Under the pieces are notes generated by a model. The model was not told the origin of the DNA, searched no databases, and saw only the letters and a program-made list of their open reading frames with translations. From Ensifer adhaerens (GTDB lineage Bacteria > Pseudomonadota > Alphaproteobacteria > Rhizobiales > Rhizobiaceae), in contig OCMG01000004.1 in NCBI GenBank assembly GCA_900215285.1, positions 1,111,501 through 1,175,500 on the forward strand: a stretch of 64,000 nt of DNA, written 5' to 3'. Below, one piece after another: positions 47,157 through 55,476 of this stretch (position 1 is the first letter of the stretch; each line of letters begins with the position of its first letter). The position numbers and the translations under genes were made by a program.

Positions 47157-47531
47157 ATGTTCAGACTTCATTTTGCAGCGCTTTCTCTCGCAGTCCTGTT
47201 CTCGTCGGGTGCACTCGTCGAGGCGCGGGCGGACAATCACGGTGCCATTGCCTATTCGCCTGAAACGGGTGCTGCGGGCTGGTCCTATGATCATCCGTCG
47301 CGGCGTCGGGCGGAGCGCGTGGCGATGGGCAATTGCCTCGCCTATGCAGATGATTGCCGGATCGCCACCTATTTCAGCAACGCCTGCGGCGCGGTGGCCA
47401 AGGCTTCCAACGGCGGATGGGGCGCCGACTGGGGCTACGACCGGCGCGATGCCGAGAGAAATGCCCTGGCGGCATGCTACGATCAAGGCGACAATTGTCG
47501 GGTCGTTCGCTGGCAGTGCACGAGCCGTTGA
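47157..47531 (+). CDS. DUF4189 secreted protein
   Basis: A 124-residue protein of the DUF4189 family. A Sec signal peptide (L-A-V-L-F-S-S-G-A-L-V-E-A-R-A) gives a mature domain of about 98 residues with six cysteines (likely disulfides) and repeated A-x-G-x-W-x-Y/W-G-A-D-W-G-Y motifs. Function is unknown. Positioned between phbA and phaR, but nothing visible links it to PHB granules; it may act in the periplasm or be released. Confidence 0.8.
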   Translation: MFRLHFAALSLAVLFSSGALVEARADNHGAIAYSPETGAAGWSYDHPSRRRAERVAMGNCLAYADDCRIATYFSNACGAVAKASNGGWGADWGYDRRDAERNALAACYDQGDNCRVVRWQCTSR

Positions 47532-47699
47532 GGTGTAGGCGAAGGGTGGGAAAAGCGTCAGTTTTTACTTACGAAATGGCCATTTTTGCGCAACGTCCGC
47601 CTTTTCGCGGCGTTGCACAAAATCGTTTGCGTTCGGCCCGTTTCTCCGCTTAATCTCTTCTTTGGCAGCGCAACAGACGCTGGAGGTGAGGAGGATTGC

Positions 47700-48284
47700 A
47701 TGGCGAAGAACGACGGCGAGATTGTCATCAAGAAATACGCCAACCGGCGGCTCTACAATACCGGCACCAGCACCTATGTCACGCTTGACGACCTTGCCGG
47801 CATGGTCAAGCGAGGCGAGGATTTTGTCGTTCAGGATGCGAAGTCCGGCGAGGACATCACGCATTCGGTTCTGACGCAGATCATCTTCGAGCAGGAGTCC
47901 AAGACGGGCAACACGCTGCTCCCGATCTCTTTCCTGCGCCAGCTGATCTCCTATTACGGCGACCAGATGCAGATGGTGGTTCCGAGTTTCCTGGAACATT
48001 CTATGCAATCCTTTGCCGAGCAGCAGGCTCAGATGCAGGAGCAGATCACCAGGGCGTTCGGTGAAACGCCGCTTTCGAAGAACCTGCAGCTGCCCATGCA
48101 ACTCGTCGAAGAGCAGGTGCGGCGCAATACCGAAATCTTTCAGAACGCGATGAAGATGTTCTCGCCCTTCTCCGCTGTTCCGCAGGCGGAAGCCGCAAAG
48201 CCGGCCAAAAAGGCCGAGCCTTCCGACATCGAAGAGTTGAAGCAGCAGCTGAAGGCGCTGCAGACCAAGCTCGACAGTCTCTGA
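47700..48284 (+). CDS. phaR: Polyhydroxyalkanoate synthesis repressor PhaR
   Basis: Represses phasin and PHB genes and senses PHB granules directly. The 194-residue protein has the N-terminal PHB/DNA-binding region (V-I-K-K-Y-A-N-R-R-L-Y-N-T, then Y-V-T-L-D-D-L-A), a central helical PHB_acc domain and a charged coiled-coil C-terminus (E-E-L-K-Q-Q-L-K-A-L-Q-T-K). Start is the ATG at 47700 with GGAGG upstream. It is close to, but on the opposite strand from, phbAB. An imperfect GCAACG/CGTTGC repeat at 47590-47616 could be a self-binding site. Confidence 0.93.
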   Translation: MAKNDGEIVIKKYANRRLYNTGTSTYVTLDDLAGMVKRGEDFVVQDAKSGEDITHSVLTQIIFEQESKTGNTLLPISFLRQLISYYGDQMQMVVPSFLEHSMQSFAEQQAQMQEQITRAFGETPLSKNLQLPMQLVEEQVRRNTEIFQNAMKMFSPFSAVPQAEAAKPAKKAEPSDIEELKQQLKALQTKLDSL

Positions 48285-48331
48285 GTCTCGGCAGTTTTCT
48301 CTGCGGGGCCTCAGAGCCTCCGGGTTTTCCA

Positions 48332-48364
48332 AGGGCGCCTCCATTGGCTGGATGCGCCCTTTTT
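48332..48364 (+). terminator. Terminator of phaR
   Basis: AGGGCGC...GCGCCCT stem followed by five T, about 50 bp after the phaR stop. It separates phaR from the DUF1127 gene. Confidence 0.8.
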
Positions 48365-48568
48365 CGCGCCACGCGCCCCCGGGGGGCGAGCTTTCTGGTG
48401 GCGCCGCAAGGAGAGTCCTGCCTCATATTTGCGCTATTTGCATAGGTGCTGTGCAGCATAAGCACTTTTTATGAGCGCTGGGCGGGACTATATCAGCGTT
48501 ATCGAAAAGACGCCGGGACTTGAAGTGAAGCCGCTGACGTCAAAAAAGACCTCGGAAAGGAAACACCC
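48365..48568. other. Upstream region of the DUF1127 gene
   Basis: Non-coding. Contains dyads such as GTGCT...AGCAC (48449-48467) and TGCT-GTGC-AGCA, then a CTTGAAGTG segment near 48519. A stress sigma-factor promoter is plausible here because DUF1127 genes with downstream CcsR RNAs are under RpoH control in Rhodobacter, but no unambiguous -35/-10 pair could be named. Confidence 0.35.
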
Positions 48569-48715
48569 ATGAACCTCGCTCGCTCTTTCAATGAATGGCG
48601 CAAATATCGTCAGACCGTCAACGAACTCGGCCGCATGAGCCACCGGGAGCTTCAGGACCTCGGCCTGACCCGCGCTGATATTCCGCGCGTTGCCCGCGGC
48701 GGCTCGATTCGCTGA
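48569..48715 (+). CDS. DUF1127 small protein (CcaF1-like)
   Basis: A 48-residue Arg-rich protein of the DUF1127 family. It has the W-R-K-Y-R...L-x-x-M-S-x-R-E-L-Q-D-L-G-L-T-R-A-D-I helix characteristic of the family and is preceded by an AAGGAA ribosome-binding site. In Rhodobacter sphaeroides a DUF1127 protein (CcaF1) is co-transcribed with CcsR small RNAs and helps mature them. Here an RNA with four CCTCCTCCC hairpins follows about 170 bp downstream, so an equivalent module is likely. Confidence 0.9.
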   Translation: MNLARSFNEWRKYRQTVNELGRMSHRELQDLGLTRADIPRVARGGSIR

Positions 48716-48742
48716 TCGATCTTGCCTTTGACTGGCATTGCA

Positions 48743-48774
48743 AGAGGCGCTGTCTCCGATGGAGCGGCGCCTTG
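48743..48774 (+). other. Hairpin between the DUF1127 gene and the small-RNA array
   Basis: AGGCGC...GCGCCT stem with an inner CTCCGATGGAG, followed by TTGTTC. It may be a weak terminator or an RNase processing site separating the DUF1127 mRNA from the downstream RNA. Confidence 0.4.
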
Positions 48775-48887
48775 TTCGCATCTTGAAGGGTCATTCATCC
48801 TTCGCAGTTGCGATATGCATTTCCTGCATAGCTGCACTGCAGCAAAATGGCTTTAATACGAAGCTGAAATCACTATTATGAGACTCA

Positions 48888-49041
48888 TCGAAGCGATGCA
48901 CCTCCTCCCGCAGAGCTTCGAGTTGACCGGGTCCTACTCCTCCTCCCAGGGACCCCGTCGGAACAGCGGCACTCCTCCTCCCAGTCGCTGTTCGGTTCTT
49001 TTCGAAAAGCCTGCCGCACCTCCTCCCGCGGCAGGCTTTTT
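48888..49041 (+). ncRNA. Anti-SD RNA array: four CCTCCTCCC hairpins (CcsR/'cuckoo'-like)
   Basis: Four successive hairpins, each with CCTCCTCCC in the loop: loop starts at 48901, 48939, 48974 and 49019. Stems: TCGAAGC/GCTTCGA (48888-48921), CGGGTCC/GGACCC (48928-48957), GAACAGCG/CGCTGTTC (48961-48993), and AAAAGCCTGCCGC/GCGGCAGGCTTTT (49005-49041), the last ending in a T-run that also makes it a terminator. The loop matches the 16S rRNA anti-Shine-Dalgarno sequence, so these RNAs should bind Shine-Dalgarno regions of mRNAs. The layout mirrors the CcsR1-4 stress RNAs behind a DUF1127 gene in Rhodobacter. Whether it is one RNA or four processed RNAs is unknown. Confidence 0.85.
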
Positions 49042-49177
49042 CGATTCCGGAGGACTTTTCTCTCTTCCCGCCCGAAAGCATGCGGCCCGCCTGAGACGAC
49101 GGACGCCGAGGCGCAAAAAAACGCGGCCTCTTCTCGGAACAAGCCGCGCCTGATGTCTTGGAGACTGTGCTCCCCGT

Positions 49178-50404
49178 CTATTCCTTGTTCTCTTCCACGA
49201 TCATGGCCGTCAGGCTGCCATTTGCGGGGAAGAGCGGGATTAGGCAGGCCTGGAAGGCATGGTAGATGTCGGGCTTGCCGATGAAGAGGTCTTCTTCGGG
49301 CTGGAGTTCCTCCGTCAATTCCGGCATCCAGCCGCCGAAATCCTGGTCGATCAGGTTGGAGGCGGCGAAGTCCCAGAGCTTGCGATACCATTCCTCATGG
49401 AAATCCGAAGGCGCATGGGCATTCAGGAAGGCTGCCGCGCCAATGCCTTCCGAAATCGGCCACCAGAGCTTTTCGCGGCGCTTCGGATTGTTGTCCCAAT
49501 CGAGCGTATAGAAGAAGCCACCATACGTCTTGTCCCAGCCGAGATCGATCGAGGTCTTGAAGAGCGCAATGGCCGCGTCCTTCAGCCAGTCGAGCTTCTT
49601 ATCCCCCAGCACCCAGAGCTGGAGGCACAGGCGTGCCCATTCCAGCCAGTGGCCGGGCGTGGAGCCCGAGGGGCGGAACATCTCGTTGCCCGAATAGTCG
49701 TTGTCTAGGCTCCAGTCGGCGTGGAAATGTTCGGCCACGCGATAGCCGAGCGAACGGGCATGTTTGTCGATGATCAGCGAGGCGATCCGCTCGGCGCGCG
49801 TCAGATAAAGCCGCTCGCCGGTTGCTTCGTACGCTGCCATGAGCGCTTCGGTCAGATGCATGTTGGAGTTCTGGCCACGATAGTCGGAAATCGGAGACCA
49901 GTCGCGCTTGTATTCTTCCGACACCGCGCCGTTGGACTCTTCCCAGAAGCGCTTGTCGAGCACTTCCGACACGTCCGCCAAGATTTCCTTGGCGAGCGGA
50001 TGGCCGATGAGGCTGGCACTGGAGGCCGCGAGCAGCACGAAGGCGTGGCCATAGGCCTGCTTCGTATCGTCCTTCGGCTGACCGTCTTCCAGCGACCACA
50101 TATAGCCGCCGAACTTGTCGTCGCGATGGCCCTTCTTGAGGAAGTTCATGCCGTGGTCGATCATCTCGGCGGAGCCCGGACGGCCGAGCAGGTGGCCGAC
50201 GACGTGGCAATGGACCATGCGGGTCGTCGCATGCAGGGCCTTCGGCCCTTCCATCGGCTCGCCCTCGCGATCCAGATCGTAGAATCCGCCCGCAGGGTCA
50301 ATCGTGTTGAGGCTGAAGAAATCGAGCAGGTTGACCGCTTCTGCCGCCAGCCAGTCGCGATGAAACGGTCTCTTCTGCCAGCCGTTGCCGAGCGTTGCAG
50401 ACAT
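49178..50404 (-). CDS. AGE-family sugar epimerase/isomerase
   Basis: A 408-residue (alpha/alpha)6-barrel enzyme of the N-acylglucosamine 2-epimerase superfamily. Motifs: F-Y-D-L-D near the N-terminus, T-T-R-M-V-H-C-H, and R-x-x-E-K-L-W-W-P-I-S-E-G in the last third, with the family's catalytic-type histidines in E-H-F-H-A-D-W and P-G-H-W-L-E-W. Proteins of this length in rhizobia include mannose isomerases and other aldose-ketose isomerases; the substrate cannot be fixed from sequence. No sugar transporter is adjacent. Confidence 0.82.
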   Translation of the reverse strand: MSATLGNGWQKRPFHRDWLAAEAVNLLDFFSLNTIDPAGGFYDLDREGEPMEGPKALHATTRMVHCHVVGHLLGRPGSAEMIDHGMNFLKKGHRDDKFGGYMWSLEDGQPKDDTKQAYGHAFVLLAASSASLIGHPLAKEILADVSEVLDKRFWEESNGAVSEEYKRDWSPISDYRGQNSNMHLTEALMAAYEATGERLYLTRAERIASLIIDKHARSLGYRVAEHFHADWSLDNDYSGNEMFRPSGSTPGHWLEWARLCLQLWVLGDKKLDWLKDAAIALFKTSIDLGWDKTYGGFFYTLDWDNNPKRREKLWWPISEGIGAAAFLNAHAPSDFHEEWYRKLWDFAASNLIDQDFGGWMPELTEELQPEEDLFIGKPDIYHAFQACLIPLFPANGSLTAMIVEENKE

Positions 50405-50606
50405 TGTCTCTCTCCCTTTGAATTGCAGGTGACGCGATACATGCCGGAAACCGGCGGCGATCTCAATCGATTAAATGGCAAGTTTGACAAGAGCGTGATG
50501 ACGGTCTCGATCGAGTTGGCGGGGCGCATCCGCGCCTCCTCTTGTCGATGCCCTCAAAAGGTGTTTTCATGAGTTGATTCTTGTTCAGATTGCATATGGA
50601 GGGGGC

Positions 50607-51422
50607 ATGGCCAAGAAAGTCATTTTCATCACCATCCATGGAATGGGAGAGGTGGACGACAACTATTATCTCGACATGAAGACGGGCGTGAAGGCGCGTC
50701 TCAAGACAAAATGGGACAATGTCGAATTCCGGGCGATCCAGTATCAGCGGGTCCTGCAGCCAAACGAGGATCAATATCTCGGCGCGGTCCAGAATCTCAT
50801 CTCGGGCCATTGGTTGCGCAAGCTGATGATCAACGGCTTTGCTGATGCCGGCAGTCTCGAATATTCGCGTTCGACGCCGGGCGGGCCCTACCAGCAGGTG
50901 CAGAAGATCATTTTCGATGAGCTGGGATCGGCCTATGGCGCGGTGGGCAAGAGCGCTCTGCCGGTGGTATTCCTCGCCCATTCGCTTGGCTGCGAGGTTC
51001 TCTCCAACTACATCTGGGACGGCAACAAGCCGGATGATGGCAAGAAGCATGGGGTCTGGTTCGACGTCCCCGAAACCAGTTCTGCCGCGGACCTCGAGTT
51101 CCGCAAGCTGAAGACGTTACGGACACTGGTGACGACGGGATGCAACATTCCGGTTTTCACCACCGGCCTCGCCTATGGGGAGCGCTATCCGATCAAACGG
51201 CCGAACGACAAGTTCGTCTGGGAAAACTATTATGACAAGGACGATGTGCTCGGATATCCGCTGCAGCAGCTCTCCGAGGGCTACAAGGCGTTGGTCAAGG
51301 ATGTGCCGGTTTCGGTCGGCAATCTTTTTACCGGCTGGAATCCCATGAGCCATACGGCCTATTGGGAAAACAGCCACATCCAGGACATTGTGGCCAATCA
51401 TCTGCTCGATGCGATGACATAG
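50607..51422 (+). CDS. Alpha/beta-hydrolase-like protein, substrate unknown
   Basis: A 271-residue protein with an N-terminal I-F-I-T-I-H-G-M-G-E strand (oxyanion-type) and the nucleophile elbow A-H-S-L-G-C, Ser126, resembling eukaryotic PGAP1/lipase-type hydrolases. No signal peptide. The catalytic Asp/His could not be assigned with certainty; candidates are near D-K-D-D-V and S-H-T-A-Y-W-E. Start is the ATG at 50607 with GGAGGGGG upstream; an alternative ATG 11 codons earlier has no ribosome-binding site. It is divergent from the sugar isomerase gene. Possibly an esterase or lipase; function not established. Confidence 0.65.
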   Translation: MAKKVIFITIHGMGEVDDNYYLDMKTGVKARLKTKWDNVEFRAIQYQRVLQPNEDQYLGAVQNLISGHWLRKLMINGFADAGSLEYSRSTPGGPYQQVQKIIFDELGSAYGAVGKSALPVVFLAHSLGCEVLSNYIWDGNKPDDGKKHGVWFDVPETSSAADLEFRKLKTLRTLVTTGCNIPVFTTGLAYGERYPIKRPNDKFVWENYYDKDDVLGYPLQQLSEGYKALVKDVPVSVGNLFTGWNPMSHTAYWENSHIQDIVANHLLDAMT

Positions 51423-51456
51423 GCGACATTCATTCGGCGCGCGGCAGGTCGGGCCC

Positions 51457-52515
51457 TCAGCCCGTCTTGCCGATGCGCCGCACGCCGGACAGAAGCGCTC
51501 CGGCGTGTTTCAGCGACACGCCGGTTGCGTTCAGCATCTGCGGCACGACCAGCCACTCCAGCGTCCAGGCGGCGCCAGAGCGCTCCTGCTCGTGCACAAG
51601 CGATTGGTGCAGGGCAGAGACCTGCGTGGCGTTGAAGCGGGCGAGGCTCACCAGGACTTCGGCGCGCACGGGGTTCTGCTTGTGCGGCATGGCGGAGGAT
51701 GCGCCGCCGCCGGAGAGCGCGATTTCGCCCATTTCGTTCTGCGCCATCAGCGCCACGTCCTGGCCGATCTTGCCGAGTGCGCCGGTGACACGGGAGAGCC
51801 AGCTTCCAAGGTCCGCGATGCGGCCGCGGGCGGCGTGCGGGACGTAGACCGGAACAGTGAGGCCGAGGTTGCCGGCGAGGTCTTCGCGGACCGCGCCGAT
51901 CCTGTCGCCATATTTCTCTGCCGTGCCGGCGGCACCGGCGAGCGAGAGGATCAGGTTCTCCCGGCGAACGGCTTCAAGAGCGCCCAGCGCCTGCGAGACG
52001 CCCGCGCGCCAGACGCGGAGCCGGTCGGCGGCCGTGATGGGTATGGCCGACTGCATGCGGGTGCGACCGGGGATTACGGCGGTGCCGAAGCTTTCGATCA
52101 GCCCTTCCAGCAAAGCCGCGATGCCGGTCAGCCGCGCCTCGAAGAGATCGAACACGTCGCGCAGCTTCAGCACCAGCGCCGTGTCGATCACGTCCTGGCT
52201 GGTCGCGCCGAAATGGACGGATTTGGCCGCTTCGCCGCCGACATGGGCGCGGAGTTGCCGGACATAGTCCGGGATGACCACGCCGTCCTTGAGGGTGGCG
52301 GTTTGCAGAGAGAGGAGGTCTGGCGCGAAACTCGCAGACTTTTCGGCAAGCTCGCGGGCGTGCTCCTGGGGGATGAAGCCGTTCTTCGCCGCAGCCTCGC
52401 CAAGCGCGACCTCAAACGCGAGCATCGCCTTCAGGTCTGCATCCGTGCCGATGAGTTCCGACACTTCCGGGTCGAAGAGCAGGTCGTTGAGGAAGGCGGG
52501 GAAGAATTCGGTCAT
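51457..52515 (-). CDS. pcaB: 3-carboxy-cis,cis-muconate cycloisomerase
   Basis: Converts 3-carboxymuconate to 4-carboxymuconolactone in the protocatechuate branch. The 352-residue fumarase/aspartase-family protein has A-A-K-N-G-F-I-P and A-T-S-Q-D-V-I-D (the S-Q-D motif) in the N-terminal half, and the signature G-G-G-A-S-S-A-M-P-H-K-Q-N-P-V with the catalytic Ser. It is about 100 residues shorter than Pseudomonas PcaB, normal for rhizobia. It is separated from pcaF by a repeat of about 200 bp and is not next to pcaDCHG, where rhizobia often place it. Confidence 0.93.
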   Translation of the reverse strand: MTEFFPAFLNDLLFDPEVSELIGTDADLKAMLAFEVALGEAAAKNGFIPQEHARELAEKSASFAPDLLSLQTATLKDGVVIPDYVRQLRAHVGGEAAKSVHFGATSQDVIDTALVLKLRDVFDLFEARLTGIAALLEGLIESFGTAVIPGRTRMQSAIPITAADRLRVWRAGVSQALGALEAVRRENLILSLAGAAGTAEKYGDRIGAVREDLAGNLGLTVPVYVPHAARGRIADLGSWLSRVTGALGKIGQDVALMAQNEMGEIALSGGGASSAMPHKQNPVRAEVLVSLARFNATQVSALHQSLVHEQERSGAAWTLEWLVVPQMLNATGVSLKHAGALLSGVRRIGKTG

Positions 52516-52594
52516 GGGAGGGTCCTAGAGGGACGTCGGCTGCAGATATACCGGGAAGATGTCATGAAGCAGGCGGGGTCGCAATGTGGGCGCG

Positions 52595-52715
52595 GCCTCT
52601 TCTCCCCTCGGGGAGAAGTGGCGAGCGGCGCGAGGCGATGTGGGGGTTCTCACATCGCTGAAGGATAGACCCCTCATCCGGCCCTTCGGGCCACCTTCTC
52701 CCCAAGGGGAGAAGG
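52595..52715. repeat. RIME-like intergenic palindrome between pcaF and pcaB
   Basis: Palindromes CTTCTCCCCTCGGGGAGAAG and CCTTCTCCCCAAGGGGAGAAGG flank a segment containing CCCCTCATCCGGCCCTTCGGGCC and GCGATGTGGGGGTTCTCACATCGC. It shares word order with 29215-29360 in reverse orientation. No ORF is credible. Confidence 0.75.
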
Positions 52716-52720
52716 GCAGA

Positions 52721-53926
52721 TCACACCCGCTCGAGCGCCACCGCGATGCCCTGGCCGACGCCGATGCACATGGTGGAGAGCGAGTAGCGGCCGCCGTTGA
52801 GCGCCAGTTCCAGCGCCGCTGTGCCTGTGATGCGTGCGCCGGACATGCCGAGAGGGTGACCGAGCGCGATGGCGCCGCCATTGATGTTGACGCGCGGGTC
52901 GTCGTCGGCAATGCCGAGGTCGCGCAGCGTCGCAAGGCCCTGGGAGGCGAAGGCTTCATTGAGTTCGATGACGTCGAACTGCTCCTGCTTGAGGCCGAGG
53001 CGCGCCATCAACTTCTTGGAGGCCGGTGCGGGGCCGAAGCCCATGATGCGCGGCGGAACACCCGCCGTCGCACCGCCGAGAACGCGAGCGATGGGCGTCA
53101 GGCCGTGCTTCTTCGCGGCCGCTTCCGAGGCAATGATGAGGGCTGCGGCGCCATCATTGACGCCCGAGGCGTTGCCGGCCGTGACCGTGCCGCCTTCGAT
53201 CTTGTTCACCGGCTTCAGCTTGGCGAGCGCTTCCATCGACGTCGCGCGCGGATGCTCGTCGCGGTCTACGACGATCGGGTCGCCCTTTCGCTGCGGCACG
53301 CTGACGGGCGTGATTTCCTTGGCGAGGCGGCCGTTGCCTTGCGCTTCCGCCGCGCGGGCCTGGCTGCGGACGGCAAAAGCGTCCTGATCCTCGCGGGAGA
53401 TCTTGAAGTCGATGGCGACGTTGTCACCGGTTTCCGGCATGGAATCGACGCCATACTGCTTCTTCATCAGCGGGTTGACGAAGCGCCAGCCGATCGTGGT
53501 GTCGTAAATTTCCGCATTGCGCGAGAAGGCGGTTTCGGCCTTCGGCATGACGAAGGGCGCGCGGCTCATCGATTCGACCCCGCCGGCGATCATCAGCTCG
53601 GCCTCGCCGGCCTTGATGGCGCGCGCGGCTGTGATGATGGCATCCATGCCGGAGCCGCAGAGGCGGTTGATCGTGGTGCCCGTCACGGACACGGGCAAGC
53701 CCGCGAGCAGCAGCGACATGCGCGCGACGTTGCGATTGTCTTCGCCGGCCTGGTTGGCGCAGCCGTAGATGACGTCATCAATGGCTTCGAAATCGACGGT
53801 CGGATATTGCGCCATCAGGGCTTTGAGCGGTACGGCGCCCAGATCGTCGGCTCGGACGGAGGAAAGCGAGCCGCCGAAACGACCGATGGGGGTGCGGATA
53901 TAGGCGCAGATAAAGGCTTCGGTCAT
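52721..53926 (-). CDS. pcaF: 3-oxoadipyl-CoA thiolase
   Basis: Splits 3-oxoadipyl-CoA with CoA into acetyl-CoA and succinyl-CoA, the last step of the beta-ketoadipate pathway. The 401-residue thiolase starts M-T-E-A-F-I-C-A-Y-I-R-T-P-I-G (ATG at 53926). The active-site Cys is in N-R-L-C-G-S-G-M, the H-P-L-G-M-S-G motif is present, and C-I-G-V-G-Q-G near the C-terminus. It follows pcaJ by 11 bp. Confidence 0.94.
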   Translation of the reverse strand: MTEAFICAYIRTPIGRFGGSLSSVRADDLGAVPLKALMAQYPTVDFEAIDDVIYGCANQAGEDNRNVARMSLLLAGLPVSVTGTTINRLCGSGMDAIITAARAIKAGEAELMIAGGVESMSRAPFVMPKAETAFSRNAEIYDTTIGWRFVNPLMKKQYGVDSMPETGDNVAIDFKISREDQDAFAVRSQARAAEAQGNGRLAKEITPVSVPQRKGDPIVVDRDEHPRATSMEALAKLKPVNKIEGGTVTAGNASGVNDGAAALIIASEAAAKKHGLTPIARVLGGATAGVPPRIMGFGPAPASKKLMARLGLKQEQFDVIELNEAFASQGLATLRDLGIADDDPRVNINGGAIALGHPLGMSGARITGTAALELALNGGRYSLSTMCIGVGQGIAVALERV

Positions 53927-53937
53927 GACGATCCTCT

Positions 53938-54639
53938 TCAAACTTCAGGTACGACGAGATCGGCCACGGGGCCGTCCGTGTGCAGCTTCGCGCCGGTCAT
54001 GGCCTGAAGCTCGTCCATCGTCATGGCGGCGAGCTTTTCACGAACCACGAACTTGCCGTCCTTGATGTCAATCACGGCATGGCTGGTATAGACGCGGGTG
54101 ATGCAGCCGACGCCGGTCAGCGGGAAGGTGCAGCGCTCGACGAGCTTCGGCTTGCCGTCCTTGGTGACGTGTTCGGTGATGACGACGACCTGCTTGGCGC
54201 CGTGCACGAGGTCCATCGCGCCGCCGACGGCGGGCACGCCCTTGGAACCGACGCGCCAGTTGGCGAGGTCGCCGTTTTCGGCCACCTGATAGGCGCCGAG
54301 GATCGCGACATCGAGGTGGCCGCCGCGCACCATGGCGAAGCTGTCGGCATGGTGGAAGAAGGCGGCACCCGGCTTCAGCGTGATCGCCTTCTTGCCGGCA
54401 TTGATGAGATCCCAGTCTTCCTTGCCGGCAGCGGGGGCTTCACCGAAGTTCAGCACGCCGTTTTCGGTGTGGAAGATCGCCTCGCGGCCGGGTGGCTGGA
54501 ACTTGGCCACCATTTCCGGAAAGCCGATGCCGAGGTTCACATAGGCGCCGTCGGCGATGTCCTGGGCTGCGCGCCAGGCGATCTGGGCGTTGGAGAGCTT
54601 GATGTCTTCGCGGGTGTTGATCGTGGGTGCGTCGGTCAT
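53938..54639 (-). CDS. pcaJ: 3-oxoadipate CoA-transferase subunit B
   Basis: Transfers CoA from succinyl-CoA to 3-oxoadipate together with PcaI. The 233-residue protein has the catalytic glutamate in the E-N-G motif (T-E-N-G-V-L-N-F-G-E). The ATG at 54639 overlaps the pcaI stop by 4 bp, indicating coupled translation. Confidence 0.94.
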   Translation of the reverse strand: MTDAPTINTREDIKLSNAQIAWRAAQDIADGAYVNLGIGFPEMVAKFQPPGREAIFHTENGVLNFGEAPAAGKEDWDLINAGKKAITLKPGAAFFHHADSFAMVRGGHLDVAILGAYQVAENGDLANWRVGSKGVPAVGGAMDLVHGAKQVVVITEHVTKDGKPKLVERCTFPLTGVGCITRVYTSHAVIDIKDGKFVVREKLAAMTMDELQAMTGAKLHTDGPVADLVVPEV

Positions 54640-55343
54640 GCGTAGGCCACTCCGGCTCGGATGAGCTCTTCTTCCTGTTGCGGATTGGCGACTTCGACGA
54701 CGCCATCGACGAAAATGCCGGGGGTGATCACCTGTTCGGGATCGATCCCGCCAGGCTTTACGATCTTCGAGACCTGGGCGATCGTCTTCGCGGCGGCCAT
54801 GCACATCAGCGGGTTGAAGTTGCGGCCGGCCATGCGGTAGGTCAGGTTGCCCATCGTGTCGCCGAGATGCGCCTTGACGATGGCGAAGTCGGCCTTCAGC
54901 CAACGCTCCTGCACATATTTGCGGCCGTCGAATTCGGCAATCACCTTGCCGTCTGCAAGCTCGGTGCCGAACCCGGTCGGCGTGTAGAAAGCCGGGATGC
55001 CGGCGCCGCCGGCGCGGATACGCTCGGCCAGCGTCCCCTGCGGCACCAGTTCCAGCTCGATTTCACCGGCGAGATAACGGTCGGTGAAGGCGCGTGGATC
55101 GGAGGAGCGCGGGAAGGAGCAGATCATCTTCTTGACCATGCCCGCGTCGATCATTGCGGCAATGCCGATGCGGCCGTTGCCGGCATTGTTGTTGATCACG
55201 GTCAGGCCTTTCGGCCCCTTGTCGATGAGCGCGTGAATGAGCTCGATCGGCGCGCCGGAGCCGCCGAAACCGCCGATCATGACAGTTGCGCCGTCGCCGA
55301 TATCGGCCACCGCCTCCGCCAGACTTCCAATCGTCTTGTCCAT
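54636..55343 (-). CDS. pcaI: 3-oxoadipate CoA-transferase subunit A
   Basis: First subunit of the CoA-transferase. In 235 residues it has the G-G-F-G-G-S-G-A-P glycine-rich motif and N-N-A-G-N-G. Start is the ATG at 55343 with GGAGG upstream (rather than the long open frame into the pcaR promoter region). First gene of pcaIJF, divergent from pcaR. Confidence 0.94.
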   Translation of the reverse strand: MDKTIGSLAEAVADIGDGATVMIGGFGGSGAPIELIHALIDKGPKGLTVINNNAGNGRIGIAAMIDAGMVKKMICSFPRSSDPRAFTDRYLAGEIELELVPQGTLAERIRAGGAGIPAFYTPTGFGTELADGKVIAEFDGRKYVQERWLKADFAIVKAHLGDTMGNLTYRMAGRNFNPLMCMAAAKTIAQVSKIVKPGGIDPEQVITPGIFVDGVVEVANPQQEEELIRAGVAYA

Positions 55344-55430
55344 CAAATCCTCCGTCGCGGTCGGCCAAGTTTTCCCGACCCATCGTCGGGAGAAGGGATA
55401 AGACGAATCCCGCTCGACGGCAAATAATTT

Positions 55431-55463
55431 GTGCGTTATACGATATTTGTTCGAATATCGCAC
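55431..55463. promoter_or_regulatory. PcaR operator candidate
   Basis: Inverted repeat in the pcaI-pcaR intergenic space: outer GTGCG/CGCAC and inner CGATATT-TGTTCG-AATATCG (7-bp arms). It overlaps the likely pcaR leader and lies 14 bp before pcaR. A reasonable site for the IclR-type regulator PcaR. Confidence 0.6.
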
Positions 55464-55476
55464 AAGAGGAAACGGG

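Noticed and set aside
48888..49041. CRISPR array of four repeats
   Set aside because: Only the 9-nt loops repeat; the stems differ and each unit folds into a hairpin. No cas genes are near. The pattern is that of anti-Shine-Dalgarno small RNAs.
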